Of a DNA stretch of 5,339 bases, positions 1-5,339 are shown one piece after another. Below the pieces are notes generated by a model. That model searched no databases. It was not told where the DNA came from and saw only the letters and a program-made list of their open reading frames with translations. The first letter of the stretch is position 1; each line of letters starts with the position of its first letter. Source of the stretch: an uncultured Bacteroidales bacterium (GTDB taxonomy: Bacteria > Bacteroidota > Bacteroidia > Bacteroidales > Paludibacteraceae); assembly GCA_945787425.1 (NCBI GenBank), contig CALZHO010000073.1:1-5339 (forward strand), read 5' to 3'. Made by a program: the position numbers and the translations under genes.

Positions 1-2564
1 TTGATGTTTCGCTCTCCATTGGGGGAAAGCCGATGTTGCAGGTGTTGAATCTTGCCTTTGGCCTCAGAAATGCGGTCTGTATTGAGGCAATCGATGATGC
101 GGCGTATTTCGTTGAGTACCTCTTCATTCCACTCCTTGCGATTGGCTTCTGACAAAAGGATGTTGCTCAGTTCTTGACTCTTGCTGCGAAGGTCGGCTTG
201 TGCCCTTTCGTTCTCCAGTTGCAGAATGCGCATCTGTTGCTGATAAATCTCTTGATTCTTCTCCTCTGCCAGACGGTGTTTGCTGTATTGCACTTTGCGA
301 TAAATGAGCCAAATCATCCATGCCAGCAGTAATGCAGCTAAAATGATGTATCCTAACCTCGCCCAACGGGATAAATAAGGAGGATAAACAAGTTTTATGG
401 GTAAGGAGCGAGTGTAGATCTGTCCCGTTTGTGTGGATTGCATTTCTATATCCAGCCGAAAATCACCACCCGTTGGCAGTCCTATCAAATCTCGATACGA
501 AGAGGGCGTCCATGGGGTAAATGATTCTTCTAATGGGTATAATCGGGTGCGAAAGAGCAATGGATCATCAATAATATAACTGCCACTCAATTGCACTCGC
601 AGCACGCGCTCATATGGGGGAATGGTCAGCGGATGAACTTGCAAGTCATAGGATTCGCCATAGAGCAGTACAGGGTTTTCGTTGAGCGTTGTCACTCGAC
701 GCACATAAATATGCTTGGCAGGATGTGTCACATCTGTCGGTACACGCAAATAATGGAATCCATCTACTCCACCTACAATCACGCCTCCAGCTTGCGGAAA
801 ACTCATATTCGCGAATCCACCAATCAAAAGCGAAGGAGAATACACTACCACTTGTTCGTCTTGATACGTCTGAGTCGAAGCATCATACTCTCGCACAGAG
901 ATGCAATCGTCATGTATGAGCCATAGATTCTTGTCCACATCTTCTGCCACGTACAAATAGCGATGCATACCCGCTAGGCGTTGAGCTGCCAACGAATCCT
1001 CCATCAGAACTCCTTCCTTATTCACTACGCCAAAGTATTGGTCAGCTGTTAGATATACATTTTCTCCCCATCTGGCCAAGGAATACATGCGCTGCGCTGC
1101 ATTTTGTGCAATCATCATGTGAGATTCCAACCGATACTCGTCCAAATGAAGTGTCAAGCGCTCCACGCCCCGTGAGGAGAGAAACCAGATATGTCCTGCG
1201 GCATCTAATGTGTAATACAATGCCGTTTCCGATACGCCTTGAAGGGCTTGTAAATGCCAATCCTTCTTCTGGCGGTACAAGTAGTAGAATCCAGCATAGC
1301 CGCCCACAATCGCGGTGGAATCGCTGATGGGACAAATATTCCAAACACCATCTTCGCAGTCCAGTGCCTGCAATCGCATTCCGTGGACGATAAATAATCC
1401 ACGATTATGGCAGCAAAACAGTGTACCACCTATCTCACATACGTTCCATACCTGACCTTGGCTACCTTCTACAAAAGTGAGAGGAGCTGACATATGAGGC
1501 ATGACATATAATCCTTGATTCGTACCCATATACAACATGCCAGCGTGTTCTATACATGAGTAGCCAGAGCCGTAATCTATTTGTTCATCGCGATAAAGTA
1601 ATACGGGGTTGTTGGAGTTGATGACATCAATACCTTTGTCCAACCCCATCCATAGATTGCCTTGCGCATCGAATAGCAAACTGAGCACTGTGTTGTTTTG
1701 CAATCCATCGGTACGAGTGAGGTATTTGGCATTTTGTCCTTGTAAATCCGTTAGGACCACTCCTCCGAGCACAGTACCAAAAGCAATCTGGTAATCATTG
1801 ATGGCTAATGTATATAATTGATTGGTAGAGATATACGAATCAGCATCTGTGGTAAAGGGCCGAATACTTTTTCCATCATAGAGATACAGGCCATGAAAGT
1901 CTGTGGCGATTATCATGCCATCATTGCCATAGGGCAATAAACCACAAACCACTGTGCCGCGTAGCAGTTCGGCATCGCGCAATACGTGCAGGCGATTGCC
2001 TGTATAGACATATAGGTCGCGCGCGGTAGCCACATACAAATCGCCTTCCCAGAACAGCGAATTATAAATAATGCTACCAGGGTCCAACACTTCGATCTCG
2101 CCATCAGCCTTGCAAATAAAAATATAATAGCGTGTCTGCACATAGAGCATATCGTTGGCCACCTGCAAGTGCCATACTTCTCCAAACTGGCGATAGCGTT
2201 CGGGGATTTGTAGCGAGAGATTTTCGTAGTGCAATTCGCCTAATTCGTTGGGCGTAAAAACACCAAATTCATCCGTACCACCTACATAGATAGCTCCGTC
2301 CTTGCCTAAAGCGACCGATCGAATAGCGGTAGCGTTGTGGATACCGTATAAATGCCAAGAAAAGCCATCCGTTTCCAGCAGACCATAGTTGTTGGCTACG
2401 TACATCCAGCCGTTGGCTTGCTGCACCATATCCCAGTTCTGTGTACCTGCGCTATAATCCGCAGGCGAGAAATGATGCACTGCAGGCATCCAACCTGCCA
2501 AACTCGTCAGTGGAAGCAAAACGGCAATCAGTGTGCTGAGTATTAGATGTCTTTTTGCCAACAT
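1..2564 (-). CDS. Membrane-anchored sensor/regulator with two-component-regulator propeller and Y_Y_Y-like domain (partial, 3' end outside window)
   Basis: One uninterrupted frame of 854 codons runs from ATG at 2564 off the left edge. An in-frame TAA (trmD's own stop, 2574-2576) lies just upstream and this is the first ATG after it, so the start is well fixed. Residues 1-23 look like a Sec signal peptide (LILSTLIAVLLPLTSLA). The mature N-terminus has the Bacteroidota family signature QNWD, YVANNYGLLETDG (about 42-67) and RSV...IYVGGTDEFGVF (82-103). Reg_prop-like propeller repeats follow, clearest at 285-315 (TDGLQNNTV, DAQGNLWMGLDKGID), with weaker copies near 446-470 and 539-557. A Y_Y_Y-like beta domain covers about 640-727, one membrane helix about 737-756 and a coiled coil about 760-810, followed by NEEVLNEIRRIIDCLN. 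This predicts a periplasmic sensor with a cytoplasmic output. No histidine-kinase H-box appears in the 97 residues after the helix, so it is not a typical hybrid two-component (HTCS) protein so far. Relatives usually end in a LuxR-type helix-turn-helix; that would lie beyond the window and is inference. The ligand is unknown. Confidence 0.9.
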   Translation of the reverse strand, partial: MLAKRHLILSTLIAVLLPLTSLAGWMPAVHHFSPADYSAGTQNWDMVQQANGWMYVANNYGLLETDGFSWHLYGIHNATAIRSVALGKDGAIYVGGTDEFGVFTPNELGELHYENLSLQIPERYRQFGEVWHLQVANDMLYVQTRYYIFICKADGEIEVLDPGSIIYNSLFWEGDLYVATARDLYVYTGNRLHVLRDAELLRGTVVCGLLPYGNDGMIIATDFHGLYLYDGKSIRPFTTDADSYISTNQLYTLAINDYQIAFGTVLGGVVLTDLQGQNAKYLTRTDGLQNNTVLSLLFDAQGNLWMGLDKGIDVINSNNPVLLYRDEQIDYGSGYSCIEHAGMLYMGTNQGLYVMPHMSAPLTFVEGSQGQVWNVCEIGGTLFCCHNRGLFIVHGMRLQALDCEDGVWNICPISDSTAIVGGYAGFYYLYRQKKDWHLQALQGVSETALYYTLDAAGHIWFLSSRGVERLTLHLDEYRLESHMMIAQNAAQRMYSLARWGENVYLTADQYFGVVNKEGVLMEDSLAAQRLAGMHRYLYVAEDVDKNLWLIHDDCISVREYDASTQTYQDEQVVVYSPSLLIGGFANMSFPQAGGVIVGGVDGFHYLRVPTDVTHPAKHIYVRRVTTLNENPVLLYGESYDLQVHPLTIPPYERVLRVQLSGSYIIDDPLLFRTRLYPLEESFTPWTPSSYRDLIGLPTGGDFRLDIEMQSTQTGQIYTRSLPIKLVYPPYLSRWARLGYIILAALLLAWMIWLIYRKVQYSKHRLAEEKNQEIYQQQMRILQLENERAQADLRSKSQELSNILLSEANRKEWNEEVLNEIRRIIDCLNTDRISEAKGKIQHLQHRLSPNGERNI

Positions 2565-2573
2565 GGTTGGTTG

Positions 2574-3251
2574 TTATTCGTTTAATAAGTCAGGGCGGCG
2601 TTCGCGTGTGTGTCGGATGGACTCTTCATAAAGCCATTCTTCGATTTTGGCTTGATGCCCAGACAGTAGGATGTCTGGCACTTTCCACCCTTTGTATTCA
2701 GCAGGGCGTGTGTAAACGCCTGGCTCCAGCAATCCATCTTGAAAACTATCGCTCAGAGCACTTGTCTCATCGCCAATGGCGCCTGGCAACAGGCGCACGA
2801 TAGCATCCGTCATGATAGCCGCAGGCATCTCGCCACCCGTCAGCACAAAATCGCCTATCGTGTATTCTTTGGTAATCAGGTGATCACGTACTCGTTGATC
2901 AACGCCCTTGTAGTGACCACAAAGGATGATGATATTTTCTTTCAAGGACAAGGCGTTCGCTTCGCGTTGGGTGAATCGTTCGCCATCAGGAGCGGTGAAG
3001 ATAATCTCATCGTATAGGCGTTGGCTGGTGAGATGGGCAATGGCGCGATCGATGGGCTCTACTTGCAAGACCATACCTGCTCCAAAACCAAAGGCATAAT
3101 CATCAATCTTGCGATGTTTATCCAGGGTGAAATCGCGCAAGTTATGCACATATATCTCCACCAGACCTTTATCCTTAGCGCGTTGGATAATGGAGTGGTT
3201 GAGTGGCGACTCTAATAGTTCTGGACAAGCAGTGAGAATATCTATACGCAT
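2574..3251 (-). CDS. trmD: tRNA (guanine-37-N1)-methyltransferase TrmD
   Basis: This SPOUT-class enzyme transfers a methyl group from S-adenosylmethionine to N1 of G37 next to the anticodon in tRNAs reading CNN-type codons, which prevents +1 frameshifting. It acts as a cytoplasmic dimer. The 225 residues match the usual Bacteroidota length, shorter than the E. coli protein at the C-terminus. Visible motifs are [17 protein letters not shown] (39-55), [10 protein letters not shown] (57-66), the knot segments [15 protein letters not shown] (107-121) and [14 protein letters not shown] (130-143), R153, and SDSFQDGLL (167-175). D168 aligns with the catalytic Asp169 of the E. coli enzyme and R153 with its Arg154. 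The C-terminal part ([32 protein letters not shown]) is complete. The ATG at 3251 puts MRIDILT exactly where homologues begin. The gene follows yidD by 27 bases and precedes the sensor gene by 9, so co-transcription is likely. In many bacteria trmD sits with rpsP, rimM and rplS; here it does not. Confidence 0.97.
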   Translation of the reverse strand: MRIDILTACPELLESPLNHSIIQRAKDKGLVEIYVHNLRDFTLDKHRKIDDYAFGFGAGMVLQVEPIDRAIAHLTSQRLYDEIIFTAPDGERFTQREANALSLKENIIILCGHYKGVDQRVRDHLITKEYTIGDFVLTGGEMPAAIMTDAIVRLLPGAIGDETSALSDSFQDGLLEPGVYTRPAEYKGWKVPDILLSGHQAKIEEWLYEESIRHTRERRPDLLNE

Positions 3252-3278
3252 GATGTGTGTTGTGTTTTAGTGACTGGG
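3252..3278 (-). other. AC-rich yidD-trmD spacer (trmD leader)
   Basis: This is the longest gap in the gene cluster. On the minus strand the bases just before the trmD ATG read AAAACACAACACACATC. They contain almost no G and no Shine-Dalgarno-like purine run, so the site is probably unstructured. Bacteroidota often initiate without a Shine-Dalgarno and favour weak structure with A-rich bases near the start, so this is consistent with an ordinary strong start for the phylum. It also holds a second TAA in the yidD frame, 9 bases after the yidD stop, which makes readthrough into trmD impossible. I see no promoter or hairpin in it. Confidence 0.5.
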
Positions 3279-3506
3279 TTAGGGCACTGGGTCATAGCCG
3301 CTACCTCCCCAAGGGTGGCAACGCATGATGCGTTTCAGACCCAGCCATCCGCCTTTGATTACTCCGTGTTTCATCACCGCCTCTACCATATATTGACTAC
3401 AGGTAGGTGTGTATCGACACGAGGGGGGTGTAAGCGGAGATATGCAGTACCTGTAGAAATATACAGGCAACAGGAATATCTTGCGGATGAGTGTTTTACA
3501 ATTCAA
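3279..3506 (-). CDS. yidD: Membrane protein insertion efficiency factor YidD
   Basis: YidD is a small protein held at the inner face of the cytoplasmic membrane by an amphipathic N-terminal helix. It supports the YidC/Sec insertion pathway, and its exact mechanism is not settled. The 75 residues contain the whole family signature: [20 protein letters not shown] (18-37), [20 protein letters not shown] (39-58) and [14 protein letters not shown] (62-75), with the conserved cysteines C30, C36 and C63. The start is unusual. Between the rnpA stop (TGA, 3519-3521, in the same frame) and the conserved core there is no ATG; the first in-frame ATG is residue 40, well inside the conserved region. The only sensible initiator is TTG at 3504-3506, which gives [20 protein letters not shown], a length close to that of homologues. 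The gene follows rnpA by 12 bases, the order seen in very many bacteria. Confidence 0.95.
   Translation of the reverse strand: MNCKTLIRKIFLLPVYFYRYCISPLTPPSCRYTPTCSQYMVEAVMKHGVIKGGWLGLKRIMRCHPWGGSGYDPVP
3504..3506 (-). promoter_or_regulatory. TTG initiation codon of yidD
   Basis: On the minus strand the sequence reads TGA AAT ACT GAA ACA TTG AAT TGT AAA, where TGA ends rnpA and all codons are in one frame. TTG is the only standard initiator between that stop and the conserved YidD residues. The A-rich stretch before it (TGAAATACTGAAACA) contains no clear Shine-Dalgarno. A weak start placed 12 bases after the rnpA stop suggests that yidD translation depends on ribosomes finishing rnpA; this coupling is inferred, not shown. 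Confidence 0.6.
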
Positions 3507-3518
3507 TGTTTCAGTATT

Positions 3519-3878
3519 TCAAAGTTTGTTTTCGGCTATGCGTTTCAATGCTTTGCGCATTGCTTTTTCAATGACAGCATAGGGCTGTGGCTCTTTGTCT
3601 ATATAGTTGAATGCCAACTGATAATGGCGCAGGGTGGGTTCCAATATCTCCTGTTGGTGTCGATACGCCTCGCGCATCAGTCTGCGCAGGCGATTGCGAT
3701 CTACTGCACGCTTGAAGAGCGATTTAGGTGCCCATACCAACACTTGGGTGGCATCTTCGCACTCCAGTGCAGTCACGCGCAAAGGCCATGCCACAAAGCG
3801 TTTCCCATGTGCGTAGAGATGGTCAATATTCATTTGACCACACAGTTTAGCCGATTTTGGAAACGCATGTTTCACCAT
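3519..3878 (-). CDS. rnpA: Ribonuclease P protein component RnpA
   Basis: This is the basic protein subunit of RNase P. It binds the catalytic RNA (rnpB) and the 5' leader of precursor tRNAs and so helps mature the tRNA 5' end. The 119 residues are a normal family length. The N-terminal FPKSAKLCG (6-14) and the PLRVTAL strand (32-38) match the usual start of the fold. The diagnostic basic signature is FKRAVDRNRLRRLMREAYR (55-73), with the RNR box at 61-63. The C-terminal helix (about 100-116) is lysine- and arginine-rich. ATG at 3878 places the FPK motif at the usual distance from the start, 6 bases after the hemD stop. In many bacteria rnpA follows dnaA-rpmH; the link to hemD and a DUF4271 gene seen here is the Bacteroidales arrangement. 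WAPKS where relatives often have S-V-P-K is a mild deviation. Confidence 0.96.
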   Translation of the reverse strand: MVKHAFPKSAKLCGQMNIDHLYAHGKRFVAWPLRVTALECEDATQVLVWAPKSLFKRAVDRNRLRRLMREAYRHQQEILEPTLRHYQLAFNYIDKEPQPYAVIEKAMRKALKRIAENKL

Positions 3879-3884
3879 ATAGCG

Positions 3885-4631
3885 TTATTGTTGCGATTCA
3901 AGATACTTCTTGATGGCGGTGGTAATGCTTGGGAACTCTGGCGTAGGGGCCTTGATATCTGCGCGCCAACCATTTTCTTCTATGGCAGCCAAGGTGTTAG
4001 CACCAAAACAAGCGATCACAGTATCCCCTTGTACCCAATCTGGGAAGTTCTTCTTCAACGCAGCCACACCCGAAGGAGTAAAGAGTACAATCATGTCATA
4101 GTTGAATGACTTGTCTGCTGGCCATTCGGCTGCTACAGTACGATACATGATGGCGGGCTTAACCACGATATTATGCTCAGCAAACATGTTGATGTCATCA
4201 TCGTTATGGACATCGGACATGACCATCAGATATTTTTCATTCGGACGGCGCAACATAGCTGGCAGCAGATCTTCAAAACGGTTGTTCTCCGCAGCAAAGA
4301 CCTTGCGCTTGCGATACTGAATGTACTTTTGCAAATAGTTGCCCACTGCCTCTGAGATGCAGTAGTAATGCATGTTCTGAGGAACCGAGAAACGCGACTC
4401 TTCGCACAAACGGAAGAAATGATCTATCCCCAAACGAGAACTAACAATCACAGCCGTGTAATCCTCTAAATAGATGTGCTGGTCGCGAAACTCGCGCACA
4501 TTAACTCCCTCTACGCGAATCAATTGTTGAAAATCGCATTGCACACCAAACGACGCCTCCATTTCCGCATATGGATTGCGGTCGGATAGCGGACGAGGTT
4601 GAGAAATAAGAATATTTTTAATTGCTTTCAT
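3885..4631 (-). CDS. hemD: Uroporphyrinogen-III synthase HemD
   Basis: This cytoplasmic enzyme closes linear hydroxymethylbilane with inversion of ring D to form uroporphyrinogen III, the branch point for heme, siroheme and corrinoids. The family is poorly conserved, but this 248-residue protein closely follows the Bacteroidales form: ILISQPRP (7-14), TAVIVSSRLGIDHFF (59-73), ISEAVGNYLQKYIQYRKRK (92-110), EKYLMVMSDVHNDD (132-145), YDMIVLFTPSGVAALKKNFP (178-197), IACFGANTLAAIEENG (206-221) and KAPTPEFPS (227-235). The pattern of two alpha/beta half-domains is complete. I chose ATG at 4631 because it puts KNILISQP near the N-terminus, as in relatives. ATG at 4637 would add two residues (Met-Ile) and overlap the upstream TGA as ATGA. 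The frame stays open to 4865, but that extension lies inside the DUF4271 gene and is not hemD-like. Translation is probably coupled to the gene before it. Confidence 0.93.
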   Translation of the reverse strand: MKAIKNILISQPRPLSDRNPYAEMEASFGVQCDFQQLIRVEGVNVREFRDQHIYLEDYTAVIVSSRLGIDHFFRLCEESRFSVPQNMHYYCISEAVGNYLQKYIQYRKRKVFAAENNRFEDLLPAMLRRPNEKYLMVMSDVHNDDDINMFAEHNIVVKPAIMYRTVAAEWPADKSFNYDMIVLFTPSGVAALKKNFPDWVQGDTVIACFGANTLAAIEENGWRADIKAPTPEFPSITTAIKKYLESQQ

Positions 4632-4633
4632 AA

Positions 4634-4637
4634 TCAT
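4634..4637 (-). other. ATGA stop/start overlap between the DUF4271 gene and hemD
   Basis: On the minus strand the junction reads GTATGATTATGAAAGC. TGA at 4634-4636 ends the DUF4271 gene, and an ATG at 4635-4637 overlaps it. A second ATG in the hemD frame follows at 4629-4631. Either could start HemD. Such overlaps usually mean translational coupling, so hemD is probably read by ribosomes ending the membrane protein gene whichever ATG is used. Confidence 0.6.
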
Positions 4638-5272
4638 ACAATATCTTTTATGAGAAAAACGCACATACCCAAGGGTAGGATTTCTAAGCAAACAACATAT
4701 AATAGAACATACAAAATGGATAATGCCCCAGTGTAAAATAACTGTAGGCATTTGCCTGCCAGTAGCAGCACGAATAGTACAACTATTATGCCACACAATA
4801 TCTGTGGCACCATAGAGTTGGTTGTATTGAGCAGTAACAGCAAAACAGGATAAATGCCAATGCACATCAATGTGCGGATATTATTGTGCTGCGCCCATGC
4901 TATGCCTAAGCGTTTGGCGGAAACGAACACATGTCCCACCGCGAAGGTCAATACCGATTGCACCACATATACCGCTGTTACAATCCCTAAGGATTGGGCA
5001 AATAAGATGGGTTCTACATTGCCCTGAGGTAATATCCACATCAGCATGCCTATGGTCACAACGCCCAATTGAAATATGCGCAATGTGATTTCGCTCAGCC
5101 AGTCATGGGTCTGAGGGGTATAGGCACGTTCGGACTGACTAAAAACGCTATGCCATGTCACACCCACCATGCGCACGAAGGGATTGGACAATGCTATGAC
5201 CAACAGCGCAAACAACAACCAAGCCACCCATGACTCAGAGTATAACGATGATATGTGTGGCAACCCCATCAT
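4634..5272 (-). CDS. DUF4271 family multi-pass inner-membrane protein
   Basis: This 212-residue protein is very hydrophobic, with about six membrane segments near residues 14-29, 63-82, 92-112, 133-149, 154-172 and 183-207. The family match rests on RIFQLG (65-70), HVFVSAKRLGIAW followed by QHNNIRTL (about 114-135), and the C-terminal SILYVLLYVVCLEILPL (185-201), together with its place directly before hemD, which is where DUF4271 proteins are found in Bacteroidales. The function of the family is unknown to me; location in the inner membrane is predicted from the segments alone, as no signal peptidase site or catalytic motif stands out. ATG at 5272 is followed at once by a second ATG (5269), so the protein may begin one residue later. 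The gene ends in an overlap with, or 2 bases before, hemD, suggesting joint expression. The link to porphyrin synthesis is positional only. Confidence 0.87.
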   Translation of the reverse strand: MMGLPHISSLYSESWVAWLLFALLVIALSNPFVRMVGVTWHSVFSQSERAYTPQTHDWLSEITLRIFQLGVVTIGMLMWILPQGNVEPILFAQSLGIVTAVYVVQSVLTFAVGHVFVSAKRLGIAWAQHNNIRTLMCIGIYPVLLLLLNTTNSMVPQILCGIIVVLFVLLLAGKCLQLFYTGALSILYVLLYVVCLEILPLGMCVFLIKDIV

Positions 5273-5279
5273 TCTTTCA

Positions 5280-5339
5280 TCAAATAGCGGCTAATCTGCG
5301 GGTGGCAGAATCCCATTCTGGAGCAGACAGAATAGCAGG
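5280..5339 (-). CDS. C-terminal end of an unidentified upstream gene (partial, frame uncertain)
   Basis: The last 60 bases are probably the end of the preceding gene in the same orientation, but two frames stay open to the edge. One ends in TGA at 5280-5282 and reads APEWDSATRRLAAI at its C-terminus, 7 bases before the DUF4271 ATG. The other ends in TGA at 5269-5271, overlaps that ATG as ATGA, and reads GFCHPQISRYLMKE. I slightly prefer the first because its composition is more protein-like; the second has three cysteines in its first eleven visible residues but a neater junction. In Bacteroides a glycosyltransferase (polyprenol monophosphomannose synthase) precedes this locus, but about twenty residues cannot confirm that here. 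No function is assigned. Confidence 0.35.
   Translation of the reverse strand, partial: PAILSAPEWDSATRRLAAI

Noticed and set aside
124..366. 80-residue minus-strand open frame
   Set aside because: It overlaps the sensor gene in another frame, across its membrane helix and coiled coil; the sensor frame carries the recognisable family features.
591..1429. Several short open frames on both strands (for example 591-926 plus and 1042-1344 minus)
   Set aside because: All fall within the continuous sensor frame, are short, and have no recognisable motifs.
1..2564. Assignment of the sensor as a hybrid two-component histidine kinase (HTCS)
   Set aside because: No H-box or kinase motif appears in the 97 residues after the membrane helix; the sequence there fits the linker of LuxR-type Y_Y_Y regulators better.
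2555..3215. Plus-strand open frames opposite trmD
   Set aside because: They are antisense to a complete, motif-rich TrmD and have no domain of their own.
2565..3278. Search for a Bacteroidota-type promoter (TTTG / TAnnTTTG) before trmD or the sensor gene
   Set aside because: I found no convincing match on the minus strand in the short gaps. A promoter inside upstream coding sequence cannot be excluded by eye.
3399..3425. Possible small inverted repeat (GTGT...ACAC) near 3410 as a terminator or regulatory hairpin
   Set aside because: The stem is only four bases and it lies inside the conserved coding part of yidD, with no T-run after it.
3255..4109. Plus-strand open frame of 284 codons opposite yidD, rnpA and part of hemD
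   Set aside because: It lies wholly antisense to three confidently identified genes. Its translation is rich in Cys, His, Gln and Phe without any recognisable domain, as expected of a shadow frame.
4638..4865. N-terminal extension of hemD giving a 326-residue protein
   Set aside because: The extra 76-78 residues lie out of frame inside the DUF4271 membrane protein gene and do not look like HemD. HemD homologues begin at about the MKAIKNILISQP position.

Overview
This window is a compact piece of a Bacteroidota chromosome, most likely from the order Bacteroidales. Three things point there: the gene order DUF4271 membrane protein - hemD - rnpA - yidD, which is the usual Bacteroidales setting for rnpA; the Bacteroidales-like protein sequences (for example TrmD and the HemD 'MSDVHNDD' segment); and a large sensor of the two-component-regulator propeller / Y_Y_Y type that is abundant in this phylum. 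I cannot name the genus. Nothing looks mobile or foreign: I see no insertion sequence, CRISPR array, tRNA, rRNA or repeat family.

Every supported gene is on the minus strand and is read from right to left in the coordinates given. From the right edge: the last codons of an unidentified upstream gene (about 5280-5339, reading frame uncertain); a DUF4271 multi-pass membrane protein (4634-5272); hemD, uroporphyrinogen-III synthase (3885-4631); rnpA, the RNase P protein (3519-3878); yidD, a membrane-protein insertion factor (3279-3506); trmD, the tRNA guanine-37 N1-methyltransferase (2574-3251); and the first 854 codons of a large periplasmic-sensor / transmembrane regulator gene that runs off the left edge (1-2564). 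The junctions are very tight (about 2, 6, 12, 27 and 9 bases), so the set is probably one transcription unit. There is no room for an internal terminator, and I saw no convincing promoter in the gaps. No stretch longer than 27 bases lies outside a gene, apart from the uncertain right edge.

The housekeeping part joins tetrapyrrole synthesis (hemD), tRNA maturation (rnpA for 5' end processing, trmD for m1G37 modification) and membrane protein biogenesis (yidD). The less expected part is the left half. A sensor with an export signal, a beta-propeller-like periplasmic domain, a Y_Y_Y-like domain, one membrane helix and a cytoplasmic coiled coil starts only 9 bases after trmD. It shows no histidine-kinase H-box in the roughly 97 residues after the membrane helix. 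By family resemblance it should end in a LuxR-type helix-turn-helix beyond the window, which would make it a one-component membrane-anchored regulator; that last point is inference.

I did not find a clearly new system. The observations most worth checking are the sensor attached to a core RNA-processing operon, the TTG start of yidD, and the fact that five consecutive genes lie in one reading frame, with single stop codons at three of the four junctions.
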